Source: an uncultured Collinsella sp.
GTDB taxonomy: Bacteria > Actinomycetota > Coriobacteriia > Coriobacteriales > Coriobacteriaceae
Assembly (NCBI GenBank): GCA_959020715.1
Contig: CAUESV010000011.1
Coordinates: forward strand, 1-64,000
DNA: 64,000 nucleotides
Direction of reading: 5' to 3'
The notes under the pieces: model-generated
Databases searched by the model: none
What the model saw: the letters and a program-made list of their open reading frames with translations, nothing else
Told to the model about the DNA's origin: nothing
Translations under genes and position numbers: made by a program
In this document: piece by piece, positions 44,635 to 53,625 of the stretch
Numbering within the stretch: the first letter of the stretch is position 1
Layout of the letters: each line of letters starts with the position of its first letter

Positions 44635-46305
44635 ATGCCTGGTGTTACCCCTGCAGAAGTTCTGTCCAATTTTGGCATTACGCTGGTCGAAGACCCCGCT
44701 GAGAACCAGCCCCGCCTGCTGGTTGACCTGCCGGCAGCCGAGCTCGTCGAGCATGCCATCCGCCGCAACGAAGGCCGCATGGCATCCAACGGCGCGCTGG
44801 TGATCGAGACGGGGGAGCGTACCGGACGTTCGCCCAACGACCGCTTTATCGTTGACACCCCCGATGTCCACGACAAGATTGCCTGGGGCGCCGTCAACCG
44901 CCCGCTGTCCATCGAAAGCTACGAGGTCATCAAAGCCGGCATCGTCGACTATCTCAACGAGCGCGATGTGTTCGTCACCCGCGGCATGGCCGGCGCCGAC
45001 CGCAACCATACGCGCCGCCTGCTCGTCGCCTGCGAGCGTGCCAGCCAGGCGCTCTTCATTAAGCAGATGCTCGCCCGCCCGCTCGCCCGCGAAATCGCGC
45101 GCACCGGCGAGCCGGACTTCTGCGTGCTCGCCGCGCCGGGCTACCAATGCGACCCTGCCATCAAGGGCCTCAACTCCAGCGCCGCCGTGGTCATCAACTT
45201 CCAGGAGCGCGTGATTTTGGTCGCGGGTACCGGCTACTCCGGCGAGATCAAAAAGTCCATCTTCAGCGTTATGAACTATCTGCTGCCCGTCGAGGACGAC
45301 GTGCTGCCCATGCACTGCTCGGCCAGCATGGATCCCGTCACGCACGAGACCGCCGTGTTCTTTGGCCTGTCCGGCACCGGCAAGACCACGCTTTCGGCCA
45401 ATCCCACGCGCCTGCTGATCGGCGACGACGAGCACGGTTGGTCCGACATGGGTATCTTCAACATCGAGGGCGGCTGCTACGCAAAATGCGAGGGCCTGGA
45501 CGCCTTCCACGAGCCCGAGATCTTCAACGCCGTCCGTTTTGGCGCCATTTGCGAAAACGTGGTGCTCGACGAGAACCGCAAGCCCAACTATGACGACATC
45601 TCGATCACGCACAACACGCGCGTGGCCTATCCCGTGGAGCACATTCCTAACGCGTGGACTAAGGGCATGGGCACCACTCCGAGTGTCGTGCTGTTCCTGA
45701 CTTGCGACGCTTTTGGCGTGCTGCCGCCCATCTCACGCCTGACGGCCGATGCCGCCATGTACCACTTTGTGACGGGCTTTACGGCTAAGATTCCCGGCAC
45801 CGAGGTCGGCGTCACCGAGCCCACGCCCACGTTCTCTTCGCTGTTCGGCGAGCCGTTTATGCCGCTCGACCCCATGGTTTACGCCAAGATGCTTGGCGAG
45901 CGCATTGCCGACGGCCGCACGCGCGTGTACCTGGTCAACACCGGCTGGATTGGCGGCGGCTACGGCGTGGGCCATCGCATCGAGCTTGCCTACACGCGCG
46001 CCCTGGTGGCCCGCGCCCTCGACGGTACCATCGAGGACAGCGAGTTCGTGCACGACGATATCTTTAATGTCGACATTCCCACTACGTGCCACGGTGTGCC
46101 CGACGGCATCTTGGTGCCGCGCCAGTACTGGCAGAGCACCGCGCGCTACGACGAGGCAGCACACAACCTGGCGGTGATGTTCGAGGAGAACTTCGAGAAG
46201 AAGTACTCGCACCTGCCCGAGTCCGTCAAAGCCGCAGGCCCGCACGCCCAGGTGCCCGCCGAGGCCCGTCATCGCGGCCGCGGCCTGCTGGGACTTCGTC
46301 TCTAG
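44635..46305 (+). CDS. pckA: Phosphoenolpyruvate carboxykinase (ATP)
   Basis: A 556-residue enzyme interconverting oxaloacetate and PEP with ATP. RTGRSPNDRF, MHCSASMD, the P-loop GLSGTGKTTLS and GDDEHGWSD are the family's active-site motifs; PTPTFSSLFGEPFMPL is also conserved. The ATG follows AAAGGAGG; a 5' extension to 44521 would read through the operator. In gut fermenters it often fixes CO2 toward succinate. It is a single gene under a palindromic operator. Confidence 0.96.
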   Translation: MPGVTPAEVLSNFGITLVEDPAENQPRLLVDLPAAELVEHAIRRNEGRMASNGALVIETGERTGRSPNDRFIVDTPDVHDKIAWGAVNRPLSIESYEVIKAGIVDYLNERDVFVTRGMAGADRNHTRRLLVACERASQALFIKQMLARPLAREIARTGEPDFCVLAAPGYQCDPAIKGLNSSAAVVINFQERVILVAGTGYSGEIKKSIFSVMNYLLPVEDDVLPMHCSASMDPVTHETAVFFGLSGTGKTTLSANPTRLLIGDDEHGWSDMGIFNIEGGCYAKCEGLDAFHEPEIFNAVRFGAICENVVLDENRKPNYDDISITHNTRVAYPVEHIPNAWTKGMGTTPSVVLFLTCDAFGVLPPISRLTADAAMYHFVTGFTAKIPGTEVGVTEPTPTFSSLFGEPFMPLDPMVYAKMLGERIADGRTRVYLVNTGWIGGGYGVGHRIELAYTRALVARALDGTIEDSEFVHDDIFNVDIPTTCHGVPDGILVPRQYWQSTARYDEAAHNLAVMFEENFEKKYSHLPESVKAAGPHAQVPAEARHRGRGLLGLRL

Positions 46306-46320
46306 CATCGCCGCGAGTTC

Positions 46321-46361
46321 AAAACCACCACAAAGGGGACAGGCACCTTTGTGGTGGTTTT
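46321..46361 (+). repeat. S1 palindrome after pckA
   Basis: AAAACCACCACAAAGG and its complement form a perfect 16-bp stem around GGACAGGCA. It lies 15 nt after the pckA stop and likely terminates it. Confidence 0.85.
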
Positions 46362-46473
46362 GCTCGTGTGGATGGCTCGGGTTACAATACGCTTGGCATA
46401 TCGTCCCCTTCTCCGGATGGGGACAGCGTAAGCGCTCTTGTGTCGGCACCGTAGGACTTTGAAGGTGGCCGTC

Positions 46474-46504
46474 GTGAGGGCGCTTTTTGTTTAGGCGCCC
46501 TCAC
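46474..46504 (+). other. Leader hairpin before the B3/4-domain gene
   Basis: A perfect 10-bp stem, GTGAGGGCGC/GCGCCCTCAC, has an 11-nt loop containing TTTTT. It lies 29 nt before the start codon and may be a terminator or attenuator. Confidence 0.5.
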
Positions 46505-46532
46505 TCGGGCGCGCACGATGAAGGGAGCACGT

Positions 46533-47252
46533 ATGAAGAGCTTTATTGCCGAGGATTCATTCTGGGAGCTGTTTCCGCAGGCAGCGGTCGGTGTTGTGGT
46601 CGTGGAGGGCATGAAGCCCACGGCTCAGATTCCTCAAGAGGACGTGGATGCGATCGCCGCGTTGCTCGACCGCGCCAATATCGATGCGGAGCGTCATCTG
46701 ACCAGCGATACTATCAGCGAGAACGCACCGGTCAAAGCATGGCGCGAGGCCTACCGTCTGTTCAAGACCAAAAAGGGCGCCCGCTGCTCGATCGAGAATT
46801 TGCTCAAGCGCGTGCTCAAGGGCAAGCCGGTCGGTCATATCACACCGGCGGTGGACATCTACAATACGGTGTCGCTGACCTATGCGCTGCCTGTTGGCGG
46901 TGAGGACGTGCACGCGATTGAGGGCAATCTGCGCTTGAAGGTGACCGACGGTGGCGATGCGTTCTTGCCGCTTGGCGAGGAGGCGGACGATCCGACGCTG
47001 CCCGGCGAGCTCGCCTACATCGACGATGCGGGCGCCGTGTGCCGCTGCTGGAACTGGCGCGACGGCGTTCGCACGGCGCTGTCCGATGATTCGGCCGATG
47101 CGTTCCTGGCGATTGAGTGCGTGGAGCCCGAGCGGATGGGGGATTGCCAGGCTGCCGTTGATCGTCTCGCCGAGTTACTCGAGCGTTATCTGGGCGCTAC
47201 GGTTGTCGTTAAGACGCTTGTGACCCGCGACAATCCCTGCGTGGAGCTGTAG
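46533..47252 (+). CDS. B3/B4 tRNA-binding domain protein
   Basis: A 239-residue protein resembling the B3/4 domain of phenylalanyl-tRNA synthetase beta subunits, seen alone in many bacteria. KAWREAYRLFKTKKGARCSIENLLKRVLKGK and DIYNTVSLTYALPVGGED are the family pattern, as is the final VVKTLVTRDNP. Such proteins may edit or bind aminoacyl-tRNA. An AAGGGAG site precedes the ATG. A shorter alternative start lies downstream of the first at 46518. Confidence 0.82.
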   Translation: MKSFIAEDSFWELFPQAAVGVVVVEGMKPTAQIPQEDVDAIAALLDRANIDAERHLTSDTISENAPVKAWREAYRLFKTKKGARCSIENLLKRVLKGKPVGHITPAVDIYNTVSLTYALPVGGEDVHAIEGNLRLKVTDGGDAFLPLGEEADDPTLPGELAYIDDAGAVCRCWNWRDGVRTALSDDSADAFLAIECVEPERMGDCQAAVDRLAELLERYLGATVVVKTLVTRDNPCVEL

Positions 47253-47280
47253 CGACGCCAGCGCATCATGTTCGCCGGTC

Positions 47281-47321
47281 AAAACCACCACAAAGGTGCC
47301 TGTCCCCTTTGTGGTGGTTTT
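47281..47321. repeat. S1 palindrome after the B3/4 gene
   Basis: A 16-bp AAAACCACCACAAAGG stem encloses TGCCTGTCC. The GGGAC word is on the minus strand here, opposite to the pckA copy. Confidence 0.85.
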
Positions 47322-47425
47322 TATGTTGATGGGTCAACAAATAGGTCGTGCAGGGCTGGCGGCCGCTGGGTACGGTTAAGATGTTTACCCGTTAGCATTA
47401 TGCAAGCGAAAGGCGGTCGTCTCTC

Positions 47426-47875
47426 ATGCAGCAGAACGACGAGACACGTTTCGAGGACTTTGTCGGACTGATCAGCGGGCTCTACAAGGAGATCCAGCGC
47501 ATTAAGACATCCGAGGGCGCAAGGCTGGGCCTCAAGGGCTCCGATGTTATGTGCCTTTACTATCTTGAGCGCAGCAAGGACGGCCTGACTGGCGCTGACC
47601 TGGCTCGCATGGCAGGCGTGACCCGCGCCGCCGTCTCGCGTACGCTCGCGCATCTGGAGGAGGGCGGCTACGTCGAGGTCGATGATTCGGGCGATGCCGC
47701 CGTTAAGTATCGTGCTCCGGTGCGCCTGACCGCTCTGGGTGGCGAGAGCATGAGCGAGGCCGACCGCATCATCCATGAAGTGCTCGATACCACCGGTAAG
47801 GCTATGGGTGTGGAGCAGCGCGAGCAGATGTATGCGTCGCTGCGCACGATTCTCAACACCCTGCGCGAGCTGTAG
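47426..47875 (+). CDS. MarR-family transcriptional regulator
   Basis: A 149-residue winged-helix protein. LKGSDVMCLYYLERSKDGLTGADLARMAGVTRAAVSRTLAHLEEGGYVEV forms the recognition and wing region, with N- and C-terminal helices for dimerisation. It is followed 119 nt later by a DegV gene and could regulate it. The ligand and targets are unknown. Confidence 0.9.
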   Translation: MQQNDETRFEDFVGLISGLYKEIQRIKTSEGARLGLKGSDVMCLYYLERSKDGLTGADLARMAGVTRAAVSRTLAHLEEGGYVEVDDSGDAAVKYRAPVRLTALGGESMSEADRIIHEVLDTTGKAMGVEQREQMYASLRTILNTLREL

Positions 47876-47994
47876 GGCCGCCAAGGCTTTTGCTTCCAAT
47901 TAACAACTGCATAGTCCTGTTTGAGCGCGTATACCGTGCCGGGGCCTTGCTGTCAAAATTCCCTGCGCAGGACCTGCGCAAGAAAGGATTCGCT

Positions 47995-48849
47995 ATGTCC
48001 GTCCGCATTATTACCGATTCCGCAAGCGATATGTCGCCGGCCGAGCACCCGGCACTGGCCGTTTTGCCGCTGTCCGTCACCTTTGGCACCGATGTGTATA
48101 TGGATGGCATCGACATCGATCACCAGCGCTTTTACGAGATGCTCGTGGAGCGCGATGAGCTGCCCAAGACCGGCCAGGTCAACCCGTACGCGTTTTCGCA
48201 GGCCATCGCCGAGGTTCGTGAAGCCGGCGATGAGGCTGTGATTATTACCGTGGGCGCTAAGCTATCAGGCACCAATCAGAGTGCCCGTACCGCACTTGCC
48301 GAGGCGCCAGGTGGTGACGTGTTCGTGGTAGACAGCAACAACGTTACCCTAGGCGAGCGCGTCCTGGTCGAGTATGCGCTGCGCTTGGTGGACGAGGGCC
48401 GCAGTGCATCTCAGGTCGCGGCGGCTGTCGAGGCCGTGCGCGACCGTGTGGTGGTTATCGGCCTGCTCGAGACGCTGGAGTACCTGGTGCGCGGCGGTCG
48501 TCTGTCTGCTGCGGCCGGCGCCGTGGGCACGCTGCTCAACGTAAAGCCCGTGGTGGCTGTTGAGGACGGTCTGATCGTGCAGCTGGGCAAGGCGCGTGGT
48601 TCCAAGAACGGCCGCAACCTGCTGAACCAAAAGGTCAAAAAGGCGGGCGGCATCGACTTTTCCATGCCGCTGGCGCTCGGCTATACGGGCCTTTCGGATG
48701 CGGTGCTCAAGAAGTATATCGAGGACAGCGCGGCACTGTGGGCTGGTCACACCGAGGGCGAACTGCCCGTTCACACCATTGGCGCCACCATCGGCACCCA
48801 CGTTGGCCCCGGCGCCGTAGCAGTAGCCTTCTTCCAGCCCGCCAACTAA
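47995..48849 (+). CDS. DegV-family fatty-acid-binding protein
   Basis: A 284-residue second DegV/FakB-type protein with VRIITDSASDMS, PLSVTFG, KTGQVNPYAFSQAI and GATIGTHVGPGAVAVAFF. It differs from the first copy in the ligand-pocket segments, so it may prefer a different fatty acid. The start follows AAAGGATTC; a long frame from 47890 lacks a ribosome site. It lies after a MarR gene and before an S1 palindrome. Confidence 0.92.
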   Translation: MSVRIITDSASDMSPAEHPALAVLPLSVTFGTDVYMDGIDIDHQRFYEMLVERDELPKTGQVNPYAFSQAIAEVREAGDEAVIITVGAKLSGTNQSARTALAEAPGGDVFVVDSNNVTLGERVLVEYALRLVDEGRSASQVAAAVEAVRDRVVVIGLLETLEYLVRGGRLSAAAGAVGTLLNVKPVVAVEDGLIVQLGKARGSKNGRNLLNQKVKKAGGIDFSMPLALGYTGLSDAVLKKYIEDSAALWAGHTEGELPVHTIGATIGTHVGPGAVAVAFFQPAN

Positions 48850-48860
48850 CCGACCTGCCA

Positions 48861-48901
48861 TAAACCACCACAAAGGGGACGGACACCTTTGTGGTGGTTT
48901 A
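48861..48901 (+). repeat. S1 palindrome after DegV
   Basis: TAAACCACCACAAAGG pairs with CCTTTGTGGTGGTTTA over GGGACGGACA. It lies 12 nt after the DegV stop. Confidence 0.85.
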
Positions 48902-48929
48902 TGCTTTTCCGGGTGGAAGGGAGCGAGCA

Positions 48930-49250
48930 ATGGCGTCTGAGGGCTTTTTTGATCGGGTGTACGAGGTGGTCGAGCAGATCCCCGAGGGGATGGTCGCCAC
49001 GTATGGTCAGGTGGCGCTGCTTGCCGGTCGCCCACGAAGTGCGCGGTACGTGGGGTATGCCCTGCATAGCAATCCGCGCCCCGGCGAGATTCCCTGTCAC
49101 CGCGTGGTGTTTGCCGACGGCCGTATCTGTGAGGGCTTTGCCTTTGGCGGGCCCGATGCTCAACGTGAGCTTCTGCTGGGGGAGGGCGTGACGTTTACCG
49201 ACCCCATGCATGTTGATCTGGCCGCCTGTCGCTGGCCTGCCGGACTCTAA
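48930..49250 (+). CDS. MGMT/ATL-family DNA repair protein
   Basis: A 106-residue protein equal to the C-terminal DNA-binding domain of O6-alkylguanine methyltransferase: VEQIPEGMVATYGQVALLAG, SARYVGYAL and IPCHRVV. The Cys of PCHR, the alkyl acceptor in MGMT, is kept, whereas classical alkyltransferase-like proteins replace it. It lacks the N-terminal domain of full MGMT. GAAGGGAG precedes the ATG. A longer frame to 48891 overlaps the S1 repeat. Confidence 0.88.
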   Translation: MASEGFFDRVYEVVEQIPEGMVATYGQVALLAGRPRSARYVGYALHSNPRPGEIPCHRVVFADGRICEGFAFGGPDAQRELLLGEGVTFTDPMHVDLAACRWPAGL

Positions 49251-49265
49251 CAGCTCTGCCGTGGT

Positions 49266-49304
49266 CAAAACCACCACAAATGAACTGTCCCCTTTGTGGT
49301 GGTT
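49266..49304. repeat. S1 palindrome after the MGMT gene
   Basis: AAAACCACCACAAA and TTTGTGGTGGTTT pair over TGAACTGTCCCC; here the loop word is TGTCCC. Confidence 0.8.
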
Positions 49305-49379
49305 TCCCGTTGCAGGTTTACCGGAGCTAACTTATGGAGAAGGTATGGCGGCGCATATTGACGCTAGAAAGTAAACCAC

Positions 49380-49540
49380 GGTGAACTATATTGGTTTCAG
49401 CAACGGAGCAGGCAATAGGCGATGAAAAAGCCAGCCCTGTTGAGTTTGATTCGCATCCCTCCCCTCTGTGCGATTCAACGGTGTACTTCGGGAACAGGCC
49501 CGCTGGCAGCTAACTGCCGGCGGGCCTGTTCCTGTTTGTC
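49380..49540 (+). ncRNA. Candidate small structured RNA with strong terminator
   Basis: A gene-free region between convergent genes ends in a perfect 13-bp hairpin GGAACAGGCCCGC (49491-49503, 49520-49532), followed by TGTTTGT. Upstream, CAACGG/CCTGTTG and TCGCA/TGCGA hairpins occur, the latter with a CCCTCCCC loop. TATATT at about 49388 is a weak -10. Alternatively this is only the MGMT terminator. Confidence 0.4.
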
Positions 49541-49642
49541 GGGAGAGTGTGATGGATGGAGCTGAAGCGGTCCGGCTCCAAAAAAGGCGGACGCCGTAGC
49601 GCCCGCCCTAAAGCAATCGAAAGCTCAAGCCAGCAAATCGGT

Positions 49643-50692
49643 CTAGTACACCATGCCCATGGCGTCCTGAACCTCGGCCAGGGTCTGCTCGGCGATCTCA
49701 TTGGCGCGACGGTTGCCCTCATGCAGGACGTCCTTCACATAGTCCAGATCGTTCTCGTAGCGCTGGCGACGCTCGCGGATAGGTGCGAAGTACTCGTTGA
49801 CGGCCTCGGTCACGTACTTCTTGAGCTGGCCGGAGCCGCCCATGCCAATCTCCTCGGCAATCTCGACTTCGGAACGGCCGGTGCAGATGGCGGCTGTTGA
49901 AAGCAGGCCAGACACGCCGGGGCGGTTCTCGGGATCGAACGTGATCATGCGCTCGGAGTCGGTCTGGCTCTTCTTGATGCGTTTGGCCGTTTCCTCGGCG
50001 GTCATCGAGATGTTGATGGCGTTGCCGTAGCTCTTGCTCATCTTGCGACCGTCCAGGCCCGGCAGCAGCGGGGTCTCGGACAGCAGCGCGTCGACCTCGG
50101 GGAACACCTTGCCGTAGCGGTTGTTAAAGCGGCGGGCGATGGTGCGGGTGAGCTCGATATGCGGCAGCTGGTCGCGGCCGACGGGCACGACGTTGCCCTT
50201 GCAGAACAGGATGTCGCAGGCCTGATGCACCGGGTAGGTGAGCAGAAGGCCGGTGAGCTCGTGGCCCGAGGCCTCCATCTCGGCCTTGACGGTGGGGTTG
50301 CGCGCCAGCTCGGCCTCGGAGACCAGCGACAGGAACGGCAGCATGAGCTGGTTGGCGGCAGGCACGGCGGAGTGCGCGTAGATCATGGTCTTGTCGGGAT
50401 CGATGCCGCAGGCAAGGTAGTCCATGACCATGTTGTACACGTTGTCCTGGATGTGCTCGGTCGTGTCGCGGTCAGTGATGACCTGGTAGTCGGCGATGAG
50501 CACGTTGGTCCTGGCGCCCATGTTCTGCAGCTCAACACGGCCCTTGAGGGTACCGAAGTAGTGGCCCAGGTGCAGACGACCGGTGGGGCGGTCGCCGGTG
50601 AGCATGGTGAACTTCTCGGGCGTTTTGGTCAGGCCCTCGCGAATGGCGTTGCTCTTTTGCAGCGCGACTTCGTAGCTGTTCTCGTTTGGCAT
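49643..50692 (-). CDS. trpS: Tryptophanyl-tRNA synthetase
   Basis: A 349-residue class I synthetase charging tRNA-Trp. The HIGH-type motif is TGRLHLGHYFG and the KMSKS loop is GRKMSKSYGN. ADYQVITDR, PVGRDQLPHIELTR and the C-terminal anticodon-binding helices fit the family. The ATG follows TTAGGAGC; a longer frame from 50836 is not needed. It is a single gene. Confidence 0.95.
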   Translation of the reverse strand: MPNENSYEVALQKSNAIREGLTKTPEKFTMLTGDRPTGRLHLGHYFGTLKGRVELQNMGARTNVLIADYQVITDRDTTEHIQDNVYNMVMDYLACGIDPDKTMIYAHSAVPAANQLMLPFLSLVSEAELARNPTVKAEMEASGHELTGLLLTYPVHQACDILFCKGNVVPVGRDQLPHIELTRTIARRFNNRYGKVFPEVDALLSETPLLPGLDGRKMSKSYGNAINISMTAEETAKRIKKSQTDSERMITFDPENRPGVSGLLSTAAICTGRSEVEIAEEIGMGGSGQLKKYVTEAVNEYFAPIRERRQRYENDLDYVKDVLHEGNRRANEIAEQTLAEVQDAMGMVY

Positions 50693-50851
50693 GATTGCTC
50701 CTAACGTTCGTTCGCAGGTTTTGATGATAACGCGTTTATTGGAGGGGCGGGGCGTGAGTGGGTGAGGGACTGCCAGGGGCCGGCTTTCAAGTCCGCCGCG
50801 GCGTTCGCGCGAACGGCTGCCAACGCCTTGGCACATCCTCGGCAGCTTGCC

Positions 50852-52051
50852 CTAGAGCTTGTGGTGGCGCTCTTCCTTACGCTCTTCTGCCGCCTGCTCC
50901 TCCTGCTTAAAGGCGGGGTCGTCGGGGGTGACGAGCTCGTCCTCGTGCGTGCGCTTGTTGTAATGGTGGCGCAGCACGGGTTCAAACAGGTGCAGGTGCT
51001 TGGCGAAGGCAGCCGAGCCAATGGCGAGCACGGTAAAGATGAGCACACGCATGGGCACCTCGACCTGGTTAATCGCGGCGGCGCCGGCCGAAAGCATAAT
51101 GCACCAGGCATAGATGAGCAGCACAGCCTGTTTTTGGTTGTAGCCTTCTTGGATCAGGCGGTGGTGGATGTGGCCCTTGTCGGCCTGCCCGATGCTAATG
51201 TGGGCGCGCTTGCGGCGCACAATGGCGCTAAACGTGTCGATGATGGGCACACCGGCAACGATGAGCGGGATGATAAGCGAGGTGAGTGCGGCGGTGCGGC
51301 TCACGTTGAGCAGCGAGATGGAGCCCAGCGCAAAGCCCAGAAGCAACGACCCCGAGTCGCCCAAGAAGATACTTGCGGGGTTGAAGTTGTAGCGCAAAAA
51401 GGCCAGACAGGCGCCAAAGAGCGCAATGGAGAGCGCGGCGGCGTCGATGCGGCCCGAGAGAACAGCCATCGAAAACATGGTGAACGATGCGATGCCGCAG
51501 ATGCCCGTGGCCAAGCCGTCGAGGCCGTCGATGAGGTTAATGATGTTGGTGAATGCCACCAGATAGATCACGGTAATGGGGTAGGCGAGCCATCCGAGCA
51601 TGATCTCGCCGGGAGCAAACGGGTTGACGATGACGCCGATCCGCAGGCCGCCCATGCAGGCGATAAGCGCGGCGAGGACCTGTCCGGCCAGCTTTTGCTT
51701 GGGCGTGAGCTGGAAGACGTCGTCGATGGCGCCGGTCGCAAAGATAACGGTAAAAGAAAGCGCAAGTATGGGGTAGCTGATGTGCAGACGGGGGTGGGGC
51801 ACCAAAACGGGCGGCCAACCCAGGTACCAGGTGCCTAGGATTTGCACAGTGCAGGCGACGACCAGGCCCAAAAACACCGCCGTTCCGCCCAAACGCGGGA
51901 TGGGCTTGGTGTTGATGCGGCGCTTAGAAGGATAGTCGACGGCGTCGAGCTTGATTGCCAGGCGCTTGACCAGGGGTACCGTGAGGAAGGTCGTGATAAA
52001 GGCCGCCGCTGCCACGCATAGGTACGGTATGTAGCTCGGGGATGAAGCCAT
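50852..52051 (-). CDS. WecA/TagO-type undecaprenyl-phosphate sugar-phosphate transferase
   Basis: A ~399-residue membrane enzyme of the MraY/WecA family that attaches a sugar-phosphate, usually GlcNAc-1-P, to undecaprenyl phosphate. It has about 10-11 helices, with RINTKPIPRLGGTAVF, the Asp-rich TGAIDDVFQL, NLIDGLDGLATG and FLGDSGSLLLGF. HISIGQADKGHIHHRL matches the conserved cytoplasmic His loop. A charged ~40-residue tail ends it. The ATG is chosen over a TTG six codons upstream; neither has a clear ribosome site. It probably starts teichoic acid or surface glycan synthesis. Confidence 0.88.
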   Translation of the reverse strand: MASSPSYIPYLCVAAAAFITTFLTVPLVKRLAIKLDAVDYPSKRRINTKPIPRLGGTAVFLGLVVACTVQILGTWYLGWPPVLVPHPRLHISYPILALSFTVIFATGAIDDVFQLTPKQKLAGQVLAALIACMGGLRIGVIVNPFAPGEIMLGWLAYPITVIYLVAFTNIINLIDGLDGLATGICGIASFTMFSMAVLSGRIDAAALSIALFGACLAFLRYNFNPASIFLGDSGSLLLGFALGSISLLNVSRTAALTSLIIPLIVAGVPIIDTFSAIVRRKRAHISIGQADKGHIHHRLIQEGYNQKQAVLLIYAWCIMLSAGAAAINQVEVPMRVLIFTVLAIGSAAFAKHLHLFEPVLRHHYNKRTHEDELVTPDDPAFKQEEQAAEERKEERHHKL

Positions 52052-52576
52052 GAATCTAAAAACCGCCAAGCGTCGAAGGAAAAGGTCAGAAGAACGCCAT
52101 GCGCAAAGGGCATAGCCGAACCATAATACTCGACCAAGGGGGGTGCATGGAATTGCACGCAGCGATAATCACGCGCTTACCAGATATTGGGATGTTGTCG
52201 ATGGCTTGTCGGGATGCCGGCGGGGATCCATATGGACTGTAATGGTGATTTTCGGCAAAAGAAAACCACCCCCCACGTTACGAAAATGAACCCACCTAAA
52301 ACAGGTGGGTGCCCTCATCGACTGTTCCAGCGTCCTTAACAACGAAGGATACCTGTACTAGGTACGACTGTGTGGGCTCCCTAAATAAACGCGACGGTTC
52401 ACCCAGTTGCTCCGCGAGGGGCGGAATACCTACATCATAAAGCGGCACTTTATCGATTCCAGTCTTGACATTACAAAAATCGTGTCGGACGATTACGGCG
52501 CCTTGGGCTCGAGCCGTCTGTGGGGTTGATCCCTTTACGTTTGAGCTGCTGAATCGTTGTTTTGGAGCATGGTTTT
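52052..52576. other. Gene-free region between divergent genes
   Basis: 525 bp without a supported gene. It holds the candidate ncRNA on the minus strand (52270-52465). The remainder shows no clear structure. Confidence 0.6.
52270..52465 (-). ncRNA. Candidate structured RNA or leader with terminator upstream of the transferase
   Basis: Read on the minus strand it has hairpins TCCGC/GCGGA, TACCT/AGGTA and TCCTT/AAGGA, a possible GTGCC/GGCAC closing stem, and a perfect terminator stem AACCCACCT/AGGTGGGTT, then CATTTTC (near 52288-52308). It could be a free RNA of ~180 nt or a riboswitch-type leader for the WecA-type gene. I cannot assign a known class. Confidence 0.45.
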
Positions 52577-53515
52577 ATGCCGACGTCGTTGACCGAACTT
52601 TTTTCGCCCGCCTGCCATTTGTGTCCGCGCCGTTGCGGTGCGGCGCGCGATGAGGGCGCGCACGGCGTCTGCGGTGCTAACGACACGCTCAAGGTGGCCC
52701 GCGCCGCGCTTCATATGTGGGAGGAGCCGCCTATCTCGGGCGAGGCCGGTTCGGGCACGATCTTCTTTAGCGGCTGCTCGCTCAAATGTATCTACTGCCA
52801 GAACCACGAGATCTCGACCGGCAATTTTGGCCTTGAGATTTCGCCTGAGCGCCTGGTCGAGATTATGCTGGAACTGCAGGACCAGGGTGCCAACAACATC
52901 AATTTGGTGACGGCGACGCACTATGCGCACCTGTTGCCTGCCGCGATTGCCGCGGCACGGGCGCGCGGACTGGTTATCCCAATCGTCTACAACACGAGTG
53001 GTTACGAGCGCGCGAGTGCCGTGGCGGCGCTGGGCGACCTGGTCGATGTGTGGCTCACCGACTTTAAATATGCCGATGCCGGGCTTGCGCAGTCGCTCTC
53101 CCATATAAAGGATTACCCGCGTGTGGCCGTGTCGGGTCTGGCCCAGATGGCGCGCGAGATCGAGCGCCGCGGGGGAGAGTTGGTGGACGAGGACGGGCTT
53201 ATGAAGCGTGGCATGATCGTGCGTCACCTGGTGCTTCCGGGGCATGCAGACGATTCGTGTCGCGTGCTGGACCTGGTGTGGCAGACGGTGGGCGACGTGC
53301 CGATCTCGGTTATGAACCAGTACACGCCCAATGCGCTCATGCGCGAGCAGGGCGGCGACCTGGCACGCGCCGTGACGCGTGAGGAGTACGAGCAGGTGCT
53401 CGACCATGCCGACGACCTGGGTTTTACGACGATGTTCTGGCAAGAGGGCGGCGCGGTAGACGAGAGCTTCACCCCCGCCTTCGACACCACCGGCGTCCTC
53501 ACCAGCGCAAAGTAG
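52577..53515 (+). CDS. Radical SAM protein (pyruvate-formate-lyase-activating/AmrS-like)
   Basis: A 312-residue radical SAM enzyme. The N-terminus carries CHLCPRRCG, then the cluster motif CSLKCIYCQN (CxxxCxxC). GANNINLVTATHYA and VYNTSGYE follow the SAM-binding pattern, and VRHLVLPGHADD is near the C-terminus. The arrangement is that of PflA-like activators such as the AmmeMemoRadiSam enzyme AmrS, but no Ammecr1 or Memo partner is adjacent, so the target is unknown. The ATG after GGAGCATGG is chosen over a TTG at 52562. Confidence 0.88.
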   Translation: MPTSLTELFSPACHLCPRRCGAARDEGAHGVCGANDTLKVARAALHMWEEPPISGEAGSGTIFFSGCSLKCIYCQNHEISTGNFGLEISPERLVEIMLELQDQGANNINLVTATHYAHLLPAAIAAARARGLVIPIVYNTSGYERASAVAALGDLVDVWLTDFKYADAGLAQSLSHIKDYPRVAVSGLAQMAREIERRGGELVDEDGLMKRGMIVRHLVLPGHADDSCRVLDLVWQTVGDVPISVMNQYTPNALMREQGGDLARAVTREEYEQVLDHADDLGFTTMFWQEGGAVDESFTPAFDTTGVLTSAK

Positions 53516-53526
53516 AGCGCACGCTG

Positions 53527-53559
53527 ATGATTTTTCTGGGACGGGGATTAAAAAATCAT
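53527..53559. repeat. GGGAC-loop palindrome, stem family S5
   Basis: ATGATTTTT and AAAAAATCAT surround CTGGGACGGGGATT. It lies 12 nt after the radical SAM stop. A partial copy is at 42422-42452. Confidence 0.75.
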
Positions 53560-53625
53560 CGAGAGGATCGCCTGTTCGAAAAGTTGTCAAAATAGCCGCG
53601 TCCCAAAAAGACTGGTTATTGGGCG

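Noticed and set aside
49380..49540. 6C RNA, the actinobacterial C-rich-loop RNA
   Set aside because: Only one hairpin has a C-rich loop and it is interrupted by T; the paired two-hairpin form is missing.
52270..52465. 6S RNA or SRP RNA
   Set aside because: Length fits 6S, but I could not establish the central bubble, and the SRP GGAAGGAAGCAGCC-type core is absent.
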